Shown here: positions 47,552-58,769 of the stretch, in pieces
How the letters are laid out: every line of letters starts with the position of its first letter
How positions within the stretch are numbered: position 1 is the first letter of the stretch
The notes under the pieces: model-generated
Seen by the model: the letters and a program-made list of their open reading frames with translations, nothing else
Database searches by the model: none
Told to the model about the DNA's origin: nothing
Assembly (NCBI GenBank): GCA_037074615.1
Contig: CM073557.1
Coordinates: 14,400,501 to 14,464,500, forward strand
Length of the DNA: 64,000 nucleotides
Source: Leucaena leucocephala
Lineage: Eukaryota; Streptophyta; Magnoliopsida; Fabales; Fabaceae
Reading direction: 5' to 3'
Translations under genes and position numbers: made by a program

Positions 47552-50500
47552 CCTGTTTGTTTCTATTATTTATTTTTTTTTGTTTTCAAAATAGTTTTTA
47601 TAAACTATTTTTAAAAACAAGTTTTGGAAACAAAAAAATAAAAAAATAATCTGTTTGGATAATTGTTCTCAAAACTTGTATTTGAAAACAAAAAAATAAA
47701 AATTTGTTTAGAACAACTCTTTTTAAAACTAGTTTTGAGAACTAAAAGAATGTGAGATAGATGATGGTGCAATGACGACAGACAAAGAGTCAGAAGATTG
47801 AGAAACAACGTAGATGAGCGAAAAATAATTATTCTTACCATCAACTTAAATAATAATCGTGATGGTCGCCAACGGTAGAGTTCTTTAATGGTGGTGGTCG
47901 TAGGTAGTGATGGAGGTTGTCAACGGCAAAAGTTGTTAGAAAGTATATTTGAGCATGACAAAATAGCAAAAAGTTTTCAGTAAAATGTTAAATAAAGTGT
48001 TTTATACAAGATTACTGAATTACATATTTTAATCATATCAAATATGATTCAGTTTGCTTCTGTCAGATTATATGATGCTAGGTATTATATATGTGCCAAG
48101 TTTGATTGATAGTATTTTGATTGATAATGTGTCTTGTCAAATGATGTTTAAAATAGTCAAAAGAGTATTTTTAAATTAATCGATTAATTAGTTGATTAAT
48201 ATTAATTAATCAATGGGTTGTTTGATTAAGGTAAGGGCAATGTTCTGTGCTAATACAGGATTATCAATTAATCGATTAGTTAATAGATTAATAAGTATCT
48301 ATTCATCAATTAAGTATTTGATTAATGTTAAAAGCTTGCCTTCTAGAATTGAATAGAAAAGTCAATTAATCGATGGGTTAATCGATTAATTATAATTCAT
48401 CGATTAATCTATTGAGAACATTTTTTCAATTGAACAACAATTACTCTATTAATTGATTGGTTAATTGATTAATTTATATTAATATATTAACTGTTCAATT
48501 AATCTGTGTTGAAATATTTTCTGATTCAATTCTTCCAGACATATTAATCGACTAGGCATTCGATTAACTTATATTAATTGATTAGTTAATCGATTAATTT
48601 CAGAAATTTCAAATATCCTTCTATGTTTACGTAGAAACTAATTTGATCTATTTTAAAATTACATATGATTGATTTAAGTTAAAGAATACTTATGTTTCTT
48701 ATCATTCTTCATGATAAACCTATTGAGAAACTTGTCTTATTAAAACTACATCATATATACTTGAATAATCCAATCAGTGTGATGCTTTGTTTTCTATTTC
48801 TCTCATTAATTAAAACATTGATTGAATTAATGATTATTAATCGATTAATATAGTGTATTTTCAATGTGAAAAAATCGGAGGAACTATGAAGAAGGCATTG
48901 GAAGAAGAATGAATCAATCGACTATGAATTCAACTAATCAAGTTCTTCAAGAATCAAGGAAATAATCAAAATCTTGATCGAGTAAACAAATGAGTGAAAA
49001 AATAGTAAAAGGAAAAGATAATGATATGTAAAAAACTCAAATATATCAGTTTTGATGAATTAATCTATTAACTAATGATTAATTCTTCATTTTTCAGTAT
49101 GTTGTTATGCTCTGTGTCGACATAGATTGAGTGTTTCAACCATATCTCAAGATATAATTATCCGATCGAAGTAAAACTTGATTCATATGAAGTTAGACTT
49201 ATAATTCAATTTAATGAAACCAATTTCATCACCAAAGAGTCTCATATAAGAGGTATTCAGTTCACAATATGGAACATAGAATTAATGCTTTAGCAATGAC
49301 CTCTACTCACTAAATTGATCATATATTTCTGTCTAAAATATATTTTGGAGTTAAAATTAGTTAATTAGAAAGTAGACACAGAGATTTTTGGGGATAGGTC
49401 ATTTGCTATGTTTGGAGTTAAATAAAGTTATGAAAATTGAAAGAAGATCATTATTCCTCATCTCATAGATAATCAGAAGATGGAAGAAAATCATGTGCTG
49501 AACGATTATTATTATTAGAACTTCTCTTGATTGTATCAAACTTCATTTAAGGTATCCAAAGACATGATTAGGATGAGATTAGACAAAGATTAATGCCAAC
49601 TGACTCTTAACAGTAAAAAGGTACTGTGTCAGAAGCTTCAATAGCTAGTTCTAAGAGTCTATTCTCAACGGAAGAAGAAAAGCTCAACAAAGAAGAGATT
49701 GTGCTCAACGGTCAAAAGATCAAACTTCATCTATAATAAATAAGAGAGCATTCAAGAAGATGAGTGAGACGAGCTATGAATGCATCATCATAATGCCAAA
49801 ACTTTGTTAGTATGAGAAAGCTTTCAACTTTTTGTTCTTCATTATGTATCATTATCATATCTTGAGAGAGAAAAAATATCATGTACTACAATGTATCATT
49901 TACTCTATATGATAGAGTTTTATATTTCATCATCCTTATCCAAATCTAAGAGCAAACCTTGGAATCGAGGATTCAAGATGGGATTTTCTCTTGACTCTGT
50001 AAAGGGAGCATTGTCACTGGACAGTGGTGTAACCTGAATATTGAGGTGGTTTTCAATTAGCTGTAAAAATTGAAGCTGTAAAGGATACCAAATTCCCATT
50101 TAATCTTAGAAAATAATGGATTGAAAATCTCAATGGAGAGCTGATGATTGGATGTAGGTCAAGGAAAGACTGAAATAGGATAAATCTGTCGTGTAATTTC
50201 TCTCTTCCTTAACTCTTTGATTTTCAATAATATATTTCCAATATCTTGTCAAAGTTTGGTAAGTTGATTTATTTTACTGATCATATTTCAAAAGAGTTTC
50301 AAAAAATTTTTAAAATCCATCAAACACCCAATTCATCCCCTCTTAGGTGACCTAACATATCTGCCTAGAACTAACACAAGTCATCAGTGGTGGCAGTAGT
50401 TGACGATAGTGATGATTATTGGTGGTGGCCGACAGTAGTGGCCGCCAACAGTGATATCTATCTGGTGGCCTCTAGTGATAGCAGACAATGGTGTTGGTGG

Positions 50501-50927
50501 TAGTAAAAAATGGTGGCAAACATTGGGGCTAGCTATGGGTTGTGGTGGCTGTCGGTGGTGACATTTGTTGATGGACGCCTCAAGAGGTAGCGGATGACTG
50601 TGTTGGCAGTTGTTTGTGGCCATTGACGTCGGTGACAATTGTCGACTCCACCGACGTAAGCTAGCAACAATAGCGATGGCAACATGTGGTGGTAAGAAGC
50701 TGTTTTGTAATAGTGGGTCACTTTTCCAAACCAAATATAAAAAATGTAAAAACAAGAAAACAATTTTACAAACAATCTAAAACTTGTTCTTAGTTTTCTA
50801 CTTTTAAAAATAGATTTCAATTTTTTTTGTTTTGAAAAACAATTAAGTAAAAATAAATTGCTAAAGAAGTTTTTTCTTTTTTTTAAAAAAATATTTTTAA
50901 AAACAAAAAATAGTACCAAACAACCAT
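47552..50927. mobile_element. TIR element with GGT-rich interior, split by a solo LTR
   Basis: The left end (CTGTTTGTTTCTATTATTTA, then runs of T and AAACAAGTTTT) and the right end, read in reverse (GTTGTTTGGTACTATTTTTTG), form long imperfect inverted repeats of about 200 bp. The interior left of the inner LTR (47810-47933) and right of it (50377-50690) is the same kind of GGTGGTGG/GTAGTGATGG-rich sequence. Without the inner LTR the element is about 0.9 kb and non-coding. The open frames at 50384-50919 are low-complexity shadows of this. The TSD and superfamily are unresolved; MULE- or hAT-like. Confidence 0.6.
47934..50376 (+). mobile_element. Solo LTR (2443 bp) of the ATCGAT-rich copia family
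   Basis: It starts TGTTAGAAAG and ends CCTAGAACTAACA, flanked by AAAGT (47929-47933) and CAAGT (50377-50381), a 5-bp duplication with one mismatch. The last 60 bp (CACCCAATTCATCCCCTCTTA...) match the ends of the LTRs at 52020-53595 and 54490-57116. The U3 side (48170-48610) is packed with ATTAATCGATTAAT-type palindromes. No PBS or internal region adjoins it. Confidence 0.78.
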
Positions 50928-51654
50928 AAGTTGAGATACTCTCAACCTCTCTATATTATCTTAATTAAATTAATAAGATAATACATGAAGTCAAATTTAA
51001 ACTCATTTAAATATTCATATATCTATAATATCATATTATTTAAATAATATAAATTAAACGACTTATTTAACTTATATTATATTTAATTAGGTAGCTAATC
51101 TAATTAAGTAATCTAACCAACTAATGGCAAATTTTGTAATATGATAGTATTCTTTATTATTTAATTACTTAATTGAGATGCTTGCTTATTTCTCAATAAA
51201 TAATCTAGCCTATCAAGGCCTGGACCCAAAAGTCCAACAAAATATACATATATGCGTCATATTAAATACATTCTATTATATGTAGTATGAGATGCACTTA
51301 AGACCAACTTCCCAATTATCCCTCTCTCACGTGTGAGTTTACCCTTTCCTTTGTGAGATTTGTTAGTGGTTTTTTCATCGATCTCGTGAGAGTGAGCTCC
51401 ACCGCCCACTGCGACGGAGATAAAGAGTGTGTTCAATTTCTTGCGACAGAAAGGAATTGGTGAAGTTTAATTCGGGGGAGTTGTAAGTATGGAGAGTCGT
51501 GACAAATAGAAGGCGAAAGTTCAAGTTATGTGAAGCAGAAGAAAGAAGGAGGAGAGAAGACAAAATTAATATGGAAAGGAAGAGATAATCGGAAATTGTA
51601 CAGTGGTGCTCTCATCCAAAAGATAATTATAGACAAGAGTATTCATAAGCCTTC
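50928..51654. other. No gene; LTR-like sequence
   Basis: The region is AT-rich, with a GC-richer purine stretch at 51380-51560 of the type seen in LTR leaders. GGACCCAAAAGTCCAACA near 51224-51241 could be an LTR end on the minus strand. No coding frame. Confidence 0.35.
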
Positions 51655-52019
51655 TATCACATCCTAAATTTTAAGCCTAAAAGACCAAAAAGATACCTAA
51701 ATTAAATAGGCTACCAGCCCCTTTGGGCATAAGTTCCAAAAATGTGAAAGGTGAGTAAAGGATTTTTAAGGATTAAACTGTAAACTAGAAAAGTTTTAGG
51801 GGCTAAAGTATAAATAAAGTTAGAAATTCCAGTGAAATCTCAAGGGCCAAGAACGAAAAACAGAGGTTACTTATGGGCCAAAGGTAATGTTAGAGGCCCC
51901 AACAAGGTGATTTATAAAGTTAAATCTGAGCAGGGCCTCAACAAGGCGATTTAATTGTAGAAAGTTTTCAAAGGTAATTACATAAAAATGCACAAAAATT
52001 CCAGAAAAACCTTAGAAAA
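51655..52019 (+). mobile_element. Gypsy LTR start fragment
   Basis: It begins ATCACATCCTAAATTTTAAG, a decayed form of the TGTCATATCCCAATTTTTAG start. It continues with GGGGCTAAAGTATAAATAAAG-like phrases also present after 60724. It is cut off by the copia LTR at 52020. Confidence 0.45.
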
Positions 52020-53595
52020 TGTTAGATTTTAATATTTTGATGATGATAATTGAGAAAATTATTTTTAAACTGATAAAGAGTATTTATCGATAAGGGAACT
52101 ATTCGATAACCTCTTCAATAAATGAAGAGAAAATTTGTGAAAATAATTTATTTTTAAAGCATATTTATCAAAGATCTATTCGATAAGCTTACTTATCGAT
52201 AAGATCTTGGATAAATGAACTATTAAGAAAACTTGAGCCTCTGTTTTAAATGATTTCTCTTCAAAAACTTATTCGATAAGGCTATTTATCGATAAAGTTT
52301 TCAATAAATTTGAAAATGACTCAGGGAATTTTGTGAAGGCATTTATCCAAGTATTTATCAATAATACCTTCAAGTAAGAATATTTTTGTGAAAATATTTC
52401 TTAAGAGAATTTATCGAAGTCCTTATGAATAAATATGTTTATCGATAAAATCTTCAATAAATGAAGTATTTCAAATGAATAAGAACTTATAAATTTATCG
52501 ATTACTTGTTTGATAAAGATAAAGTCTATCAAGTTTTTCAAAGACTCAATTTATCAAAGAACTATTCGATAAGGCTACTTATCGAATAACTCTTTGATAA
52601 TAATGAGAAAATTTTATTATAGACTCATTGAAATCAGGCATTGTTTCAAAAAGATATTTGAATTAATTTATCGATACATTATTTGATAAGATTGTACTTC
52701 AAAAAATCCTTTGATAAATTAGATATAGAAAATTTAAATTAAATTGATTCAGTTATGATATTTGTAGATAAGCTATTCGGATAGACTATATATTGATAAG
52801 AGGTTCAAGTATTTTATAAAGGATTTCATTCAAGTTTTATCGCAATATTCTTTGATAAATAGTCTTATCGATAAAAATTCTGATAAATGCTAATAGATTT
52901 TTAAATGATTTTTAGAAACAAATTTTGATACAACTATTTAAACATAGTTTAATCATTCCTATATGTTTCTTATCATTATCTATTATAGTCACAACATATG
53001 TCTAGCATGTTACTTTATACATTCAAATGGAGAAGTTGCGGCTAAAAAGTTAACTGTCAGAGTAATACATTTAATGCTACTACCTACTGTCGCCAACTTC
53101 CAAAGGCTTTATATCGTCTTCACTCAAATGCTTAACGCATCTAAAGGATAACTTATGAGATAAAGCTATAAATACAAGGCGAATTTAATGCTAGAGTGAA
53201 AAAGCGCAACAACCTATAAGATCATTAAATCATATTCATTATTTTTCTCTTTGTTTATACTCTGTTATCCTTTGTTTTACCTTGTGTAAATAGAGAACAT
53301 TCTAAGAGAGAAATTATTGTACTTTAGTGTTTAGTATATCTTCTCTATGTGAGAGAATTGTAATTTATCAAAATTATGAGTTGCTCAATAGTGTGGGACT
53401 CTTGAGTGGTGTGTGACCTTATGAGTTGTAAAGGGAGTAAGAGGGAATTCTCACAATTAATCTCTGGTGTCAGCTTCTTCTTTCCATTACTCTAAGTGAA
53501 ATCACTCATATCTTATCTATTTCATTTCAAAAGATTTTTAAATTTTTAAAATATCACTCAATTCATCCCTCTTGGTTGTAACTGCCATTCTAACA
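52020..53595 (+). mobile_element. 5' LTR (1576 bp) of a plus-strand copia element
   Basis: It starts TGTTAGATTTTAATATTTTG and ends GCCATTCTAACA, so TGTTAGA and TCTAACA form the short inverted termini. It is followed 3 bp later by a Met-type PBS. The U3 portion is studded with TTATCGATAA palindromes. A TATA box lies at 53166. It is the same family as the solo LTR 47934-50376 and the inverted LTR 54490-57116. Confidence 0.88.
53166..53175 (+). promoter_or_regulatory. TATA box of the copia LTR
   Basis: CTATAAATAC on plus, about 430 bp before the LTR end, with CT-rich sequence downstream. Likely former promoter. Confidence 0.6.
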
Positions 53596-53597
53596 TT

Positions 53598-53608
53598 TGG
53601 TATAGAGC
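53598..53608 (+). other. Primer-binding site, initiator Met tRNA (one base missing)
   Basis: TGGTATAGAGC, 3 bp after the LTR end, equals the usual TGGTATCAGAGC with one deleted C. It sets the LTR boundary and the strand. Confidence 0.85.
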
Positions 53609-53647
53609 AGGTCTTTTGGAAAAAGATTTTACAATCTCAAGAGCTCT

Positions 53648-54489
53648 ATGGCAGGATTTAGAGATAATGCAGTACCTAAAGGTAGCTCTATGACGAAGCC
53701 TTTAGGATTCAATAGAGAAAAGTTCACCTTTAGGAAAATCTAAAGAATTTATAAAGGCTTTAGAGTATAGGATGTGGAACATTAGCCAGGAAGGCTACTG
53801 CGTTCCAAGAAAAATGGTTGATGGAATAAATGTTCCAAAGACTCAAAGCGAGTGATGTGATTATTATGATAAAAAGATTATCATGCTCAATAACAAGGTG
53901 GTGAATATTCTGACATGCACTCTTAGTCAAAAGGAGTACTTTAGAGTATCCTGTTTTGAGATTGCAAAAGAAATATGGGAAGCTTTGGTTATATTTCTCA
54001 TGAAGGGACATATGGAGTGAAGCAAAGTAGCATAAACACACTCACCCTAAGTTTGAGCCTTTTTAGATGAACCCAAGAGAAACCATAAAAAAGATGGAAT
54101 TAGATTCTCACACCTCATGAATCACTTGACTGCCCTTGGCAAGAGATATAGCAAAGAGGATAAAGTGAGAAAGATCCTATATAGACTAACCAGAGAATGA
54201 GATCCTAAGGTGACAGCTATCGAAGAATCAAAAGGAGAATTTATGAGGTTGGTTGCTGCACTCTTTGGAAGTTTATATGAGTTTGAGAGCAAACAGAAAT
54301 ATAAGAAAGACCTAAAAGAAAAATATTTCAAAGACCAATATGCAAGCACAATAAAGTGATGAAAAAGATGAGCTCAAAGATGATGAGATGTGACTTCTAG
54401 TTAGGCAATTCTGGAAGTTCTATAAGAATAAAGTTGGAAGAAAAATTCAATGCAAACAGAATTTCCCTTTAACATCAACATCAACGTTA
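53648..54489 (+). pseudogene. gag: Copia gag, first part (UBN2-type), decayed
   Basis: The ATG at 53648 opens MAGFRDNAVPKGSSMTKPLG. In changing frames the capsid region is still readable: SINTLTHKYELF-like sequence at about 54030-54060, then MNPRETIK..ME, HLMNHLTALGKRYSKEDKVR (about 54114-54173), KILYRLTRE, DPKVTAIEESK and FMRLVAALFGSLYEFESKQK. This order is that of UBN2 gag domains in SIRE/Maximus-like copia elements. Several stops and frameshifts are present. An opposite-strand LTR of the same family begins at 54490 and separates it from its zinc knuckle. Confidence 0.82.
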
Positions 54490-57116
54490 TGTCGAATCTA
54501 GTTGTTTCACCCAAGAGGGGGTGAATTAGGTGATTTTAAAATTTTAAAAACTCAAAATATTTGAATAAATATAAAATGAAGAGTTTAGAATGATATCACC
54601 AAAGGAAGAAATTGATGAAGAAGGATTGCACAAGTCGATTTATACTGGTTCGGTCTAAACCACTTGACCTACGTCCAGTCCCCAAAGCACCTCTGAGTGT
54701 TCAACTATAATCTAAGATTTCGTAGACTCTTGGTGCCTCAGTACATTCATGCAAGAATTCCCTCTCACTCTTCCTTACAACCCTTAAGGTTAACACTAGT
54801 GAGAATTCCTCTCACTTCCCTTACAACCGTAAGGTAATAATCCACTCAAGAGATCACACTCTTGAGCAATTTTAGAGAATGATTAATACAAATGAAACTC
54901 TCTCAATAGAGTAGATGATATAAACACTTAAGTTCTAACTCTCTAAGTTTCTCTCTTAAAAATATAAGATGCTTTGAATCAAAGGAGAGGAAACAGAGTA
55001 AAATAGAGAGATACAATCACTATGTATGATCAAAGTGCATGTTGATCATTTGTTATATCTTCTTATGTTTTTTAACTTCTCCTTTCTCATTTTGACTTCT
55101 TCTTTTATACTCCGTTCTTCGTAAATCTGATAAAGTAGTTGTTGAGATAGCCATTGATGAATGGAGTCATTATTACTTACGTATGCATCTGATGCTTTTG
55201 GCTCTTTCATTGATCTTCTTTGTTTGATCTTGCCTTAGCTTGTAAATGACCTTGAAATATACTTTAGAAAAGATATATAATTAATGTAAGTATATAACAA
55301 TTATTTCCAAATGATTTAGAATTAAATATCAAAATATAATAAAGTTTAGTTTACTTATCGAAGAACACTCTTATTGAAAATATCTTCGATAAATTGCTAA
55401 ATAATTATATTTAAAATAGCTCAAATCTAATAGAGCAATTCTTTGATAATCAATCTTATCGAAAAAGACTTTGATAAATCTTCAATAAATTGTACATAAA
55501 TATTTCATAATTTATTAAATAATTCTTTAATAAAAATCCTTATAAAAAATCTCTTCAAAAAATGTTCTTTCAAAATATATACTTTAAGTCTTAATGATAT
55601 ATATTTCACAATATATCACTTATCGAAGTGTTTTTGATAAATAGACTCTTTGAATAGCTTATCGATAATATTGAAGAATATTATTTCAAGCTTTCAAACA
55701 GACTTTCATATTCTTTGATCCTTTAATCCTTTTCTCAAATAATATACTTGAAAACAAATGATTAAAAGATCATTTATCAATTACATCAAATCACAATATC
55801 ATAAGCTTGATAAGATCATTAAGAATTAAGCATGTCAGCATATTAGTGCAAGCCACAAGATCATATATTATAAGCTCAACTTAAAATGATTTATCACCCC
55901 ATAACAAATCATAAGCATATAATTATTCAGCAAATAAGTTATAAATTTATGAAAATCATTTATTCAGTCAAATCAAAGTAATTCATAAGCTCATCAAAGT
56001 TATTCCAGGGCTTATCCAATAAGAATTTTGACAAATTAATCTTAAAAAAATGATCTAATCGAAGATCTCTTTGATAAATAACCTGATTGAATAGTTCATC
56101 GATAAGAGCATAATGAATCTTACTTTAAATCTTTGATGAATAAGCTTATCTTCATAGATTCAAGAGAATTCAAACCATATATGATTCAAAAAGATCAATC
56201 AACATTATAAGCAATGAATTATCTTCGATATCATTTCAAATAATCAAATCATCATCAAAACATTTATCAAATTAAGATTCCAATGATTTGAATTTAAAAC
56301 AAATTATTTCTTTTATCTTAAATTTGGTCTTATAAATTTGTAAATTAAGATTCCAAAGATCATTTTGAGAAGTAGACAAAACAGATCAATCACTTGTCAA
56401 AATCATTCTCAAAAACAGAGATTTAGTTAAGCTTGAAAATCATATGCCAGTCTTTAAATCTCTAAATCTTTTCATTCTCTGATCATACGTTTCTATAAAA
56501 TATTTTGAGAAGAAACATATAATATCTCATAAAAACAAGTAGCAAAATATGTGAAGGATCATTAATTAGTGCTTTTGAAAACTTAGAAACTTTTCCTTAT
56601 TTAACAAAGAGTTATTTGATAAATACCCTTATCGAATAATTCTTCAATAAATGAGTCTTTGAAATTTGAAGGTGTTTTTTGAAAATAGAATTTATTGATC
56701 GATGACTTTATCGATAAATGCTTTGTTCAATCAATACTTTGATAAAACCTTTGAACAAATTATTTTTCGCAAAAATGAGTCTTAACAAAACTTATCAAAG
56801 GTTTGTTCGATAAATCCCTTATCAAACAAGTCTTTGAATAACTTCAAATTCAAACCAATGACACATACTTTTCAAAAACTAAACTTATATTGATTTATCG
56901 AAGTCTTCATTGATAAGTAAACTTATCAAATAATTCTTTGAAAATGCTTTTTAGAAATCATATTTTTTCTTTCAAAGTTCTTTCTCGTTTAGCGAATACC
57001 TTATCGAAAAATACTTTATCAATAATCTTATAAATAAATACTCTTTATCAATTAAGTTTCTTTTTAAAATCTTTTCTCAATTAATTGTCTTCATCAAAAC
57101 ATTAGATTCTAATACA
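54490..57116 (-). mobile_element. LTR (2.6 kb) of the same copia family, inserted in gag on the opposite strand
   Basis: Read on minus it begins TGTATTAGAATCTAATGTTTTG at 57116, parallel to the start of the LTR at 52020. It ends with the CACCTAATTCACCCCCTCTT block and TAGATTCGACA at 54490. It contains many GATAA/TTATCGA phrases and a minus-strand TATA box (GTATAAAAGAAG, near 55108). Flanks CGTTA and TTGGG do not match, so no target duplication remains. It is about 1 kb longer than the LTR at 52020, and a similar length to the solo LTR at 47934. Confidence 0.75.
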
Positions 57117-58769
57117 TTGGGAGGCTTAGGATAAAATTATATGCTATGAATATAAAAAGCTGGGACATATCAAGGCAATTGTCCTTAAATTTTGAAGAAA
57201 GATAAAAAGAGAAGAAGAATGAAAATTTTTAGAATAGAATAGCCTTAGTGTCTTCTATCTGGGGAGATAGTTCATCATCAGAAGATGAAGGTCAGGAAAA
57301 AGTTGTAAATATCTACCTTGTTACTCATTAGGAATCAAAAAATGATAAGGTAAATCTCGAACTTACATATGATGAATTACTTTCTAAATACAATGAGCTT
57401 AGAAATAAATTATTTAGAATTTCTAAAGAATTAGTTAATTCTAAAAAGGAAATTAAAGCATTAGAAGAGCAAATTGAGGCCAATTCTCAATCTGCTAAAT
57501 CACATCATTTCCTTGCACTAAATGTGAGACAATAGAGAAAAAGAATGGAGAGTTGACCAAAACTCTTCAAAGATTTACTAAAAGAAGTGAGGTGCTCAAT
57601 ATAATCTAAGGTTATCAAAGATGCATCTCTAACAAATCTGAAATTGGATATGATCCAAGTCTGGATAAAAGAAAAGGCAAAAAGAAGAATGGAGGAAAAT
57701 CATATTTAAATTACTTTAGAACTCATTCTCATAATTCTAATCCATTTGCTAGATGTACTTATTGCAACTGTAAGGGACACACTACTATTATTGTTATCAC
57801 AAGAAGAAAGGTACCTACGAAATGTGAGACAATAGAGAAAAAGAATGGAGAGTTGACCAAAACTCTTCAAAGATTTACTAAAAGAAGTGAGGTGCTCAAT
57901 ATAATCTAAGGTTATCAAAGATGCATCTCTAACAAATCTGAAATTGGATATGATCCAAGTCTGGATAAAAGAAAAGGCAAAAAGAAGAATGGAGGAAAAT
58001 CATATTTAAATTACTTTAGAACTCATTCTCATAATTCTAATCCATTTGCTAGATGTACTTATTGCAACTGTAAGGGACACACTACTATTATTGTTATCAC
58101 AAGAAGAAAGGTACCTACAAAACATTAAGATATGCACCAGAAGGTACTTCTGAAGTGAAAGGATGACAAACTAACCAATCAAGACCCAAAAAGATATGGG
58201 TACCTAAAGTTTGATGATTCTTTATGCATGTATGTCTCAAAGCATCCAAAACAACAAAATGATATATTGATAGTGTATGATCAATACATATGACTAGAGA
58301 TGTTAACAAATTCTTAAAGCTCACACCTAAAGAAGGAAGAAAAGTCAGATTTGGAGGAAACTAATTCGAAGAAATTGCTAGAATTGGTGAAATTGGAAGT
58401 ACCAATGGCATGAGGCTTGAAGATATCTACCTTGTAGATAGGCTCTGCCACAACTTACTCAGCGTTAGTAAAAGTGCAGACAAGGACAACTGAGTGATAT
58501 TCGACTATGAAGAATGCTTAATTGTCAACAAGAAGGATATGATGCTGAATAAAGATGAATTGAAAGTAAAACTTAGAACAACAAGGGATATAACTGCTAT
58601 ACTATTTCATTCAATTGAAATCTCTCTAAACTTTATTTTATAGGAAAAACTGATGAATGTTGGCTATGGCATAAAAGACACAAGCCAAGTTTTAAAATTG
58701 ATTAGAAAAGATTTAGTAATCGGTTTACCCAAAATGAATTTTGAAAATAATATTGTTTGTGATGCCTGC
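57117..58769 (+). pseudogene. Copia gag end, protease and start of GAG-pre-integrase, decayed
   Basis: Continuation of the element after the inverted LTR. A mutated zinc knuckle (CYEYKKLGHIK, about 57152-57185) is followed by an acidic stretch (SSSEDEGQEKV) and a coiled-coil-like segment (ELTYDELLSKYNELRNKLFR). A second Cys/His motif follows (RCTYCNCKGHTT). The protease start WYIDS (about 58258) has lost the DSG glycine. Pre-integrase landmarks are FLKLTPKEGRKVRFGGN, MRLEDIYLVDRL, HNLLSVSK and a final CDAC at 58759-58769. At 58770 an Athila/Tat-type LTR begins, and integrase and RT are absent. It includes a perfect 300-bp tandem duplication. Confidence 0.82.
57521..58118. repeat. Perfect 300-bp tandem duplication
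   Basis: The segment beginning AATGTGAGACAATAGAG at 57521 is repeated from 57821 with no difference that I can see, until the end of the second copy near 58118 (GTACCTAC, then divergence). The unit lies in decayed gag sequence full of older mutations, so the duplication is recent or an assembly artefact. Confidence 0.95.

Noticed and set aside
50384..50919. Two overlapping minus-strand frames of 123 and 128 codons.
   Set aside because: The first is the complement of GGT-rich low-complexity DNA and the second starts in the T-rich inverted end of a TIR element. No conserved domain.
52050..57060. Many short palindromes (TTATCGATAA type) that could suggest a CRISPR array.
   Set aside because: Spacing is irregular, repeats are 8-12 bp, and the region is an LTR of a plant copia element.
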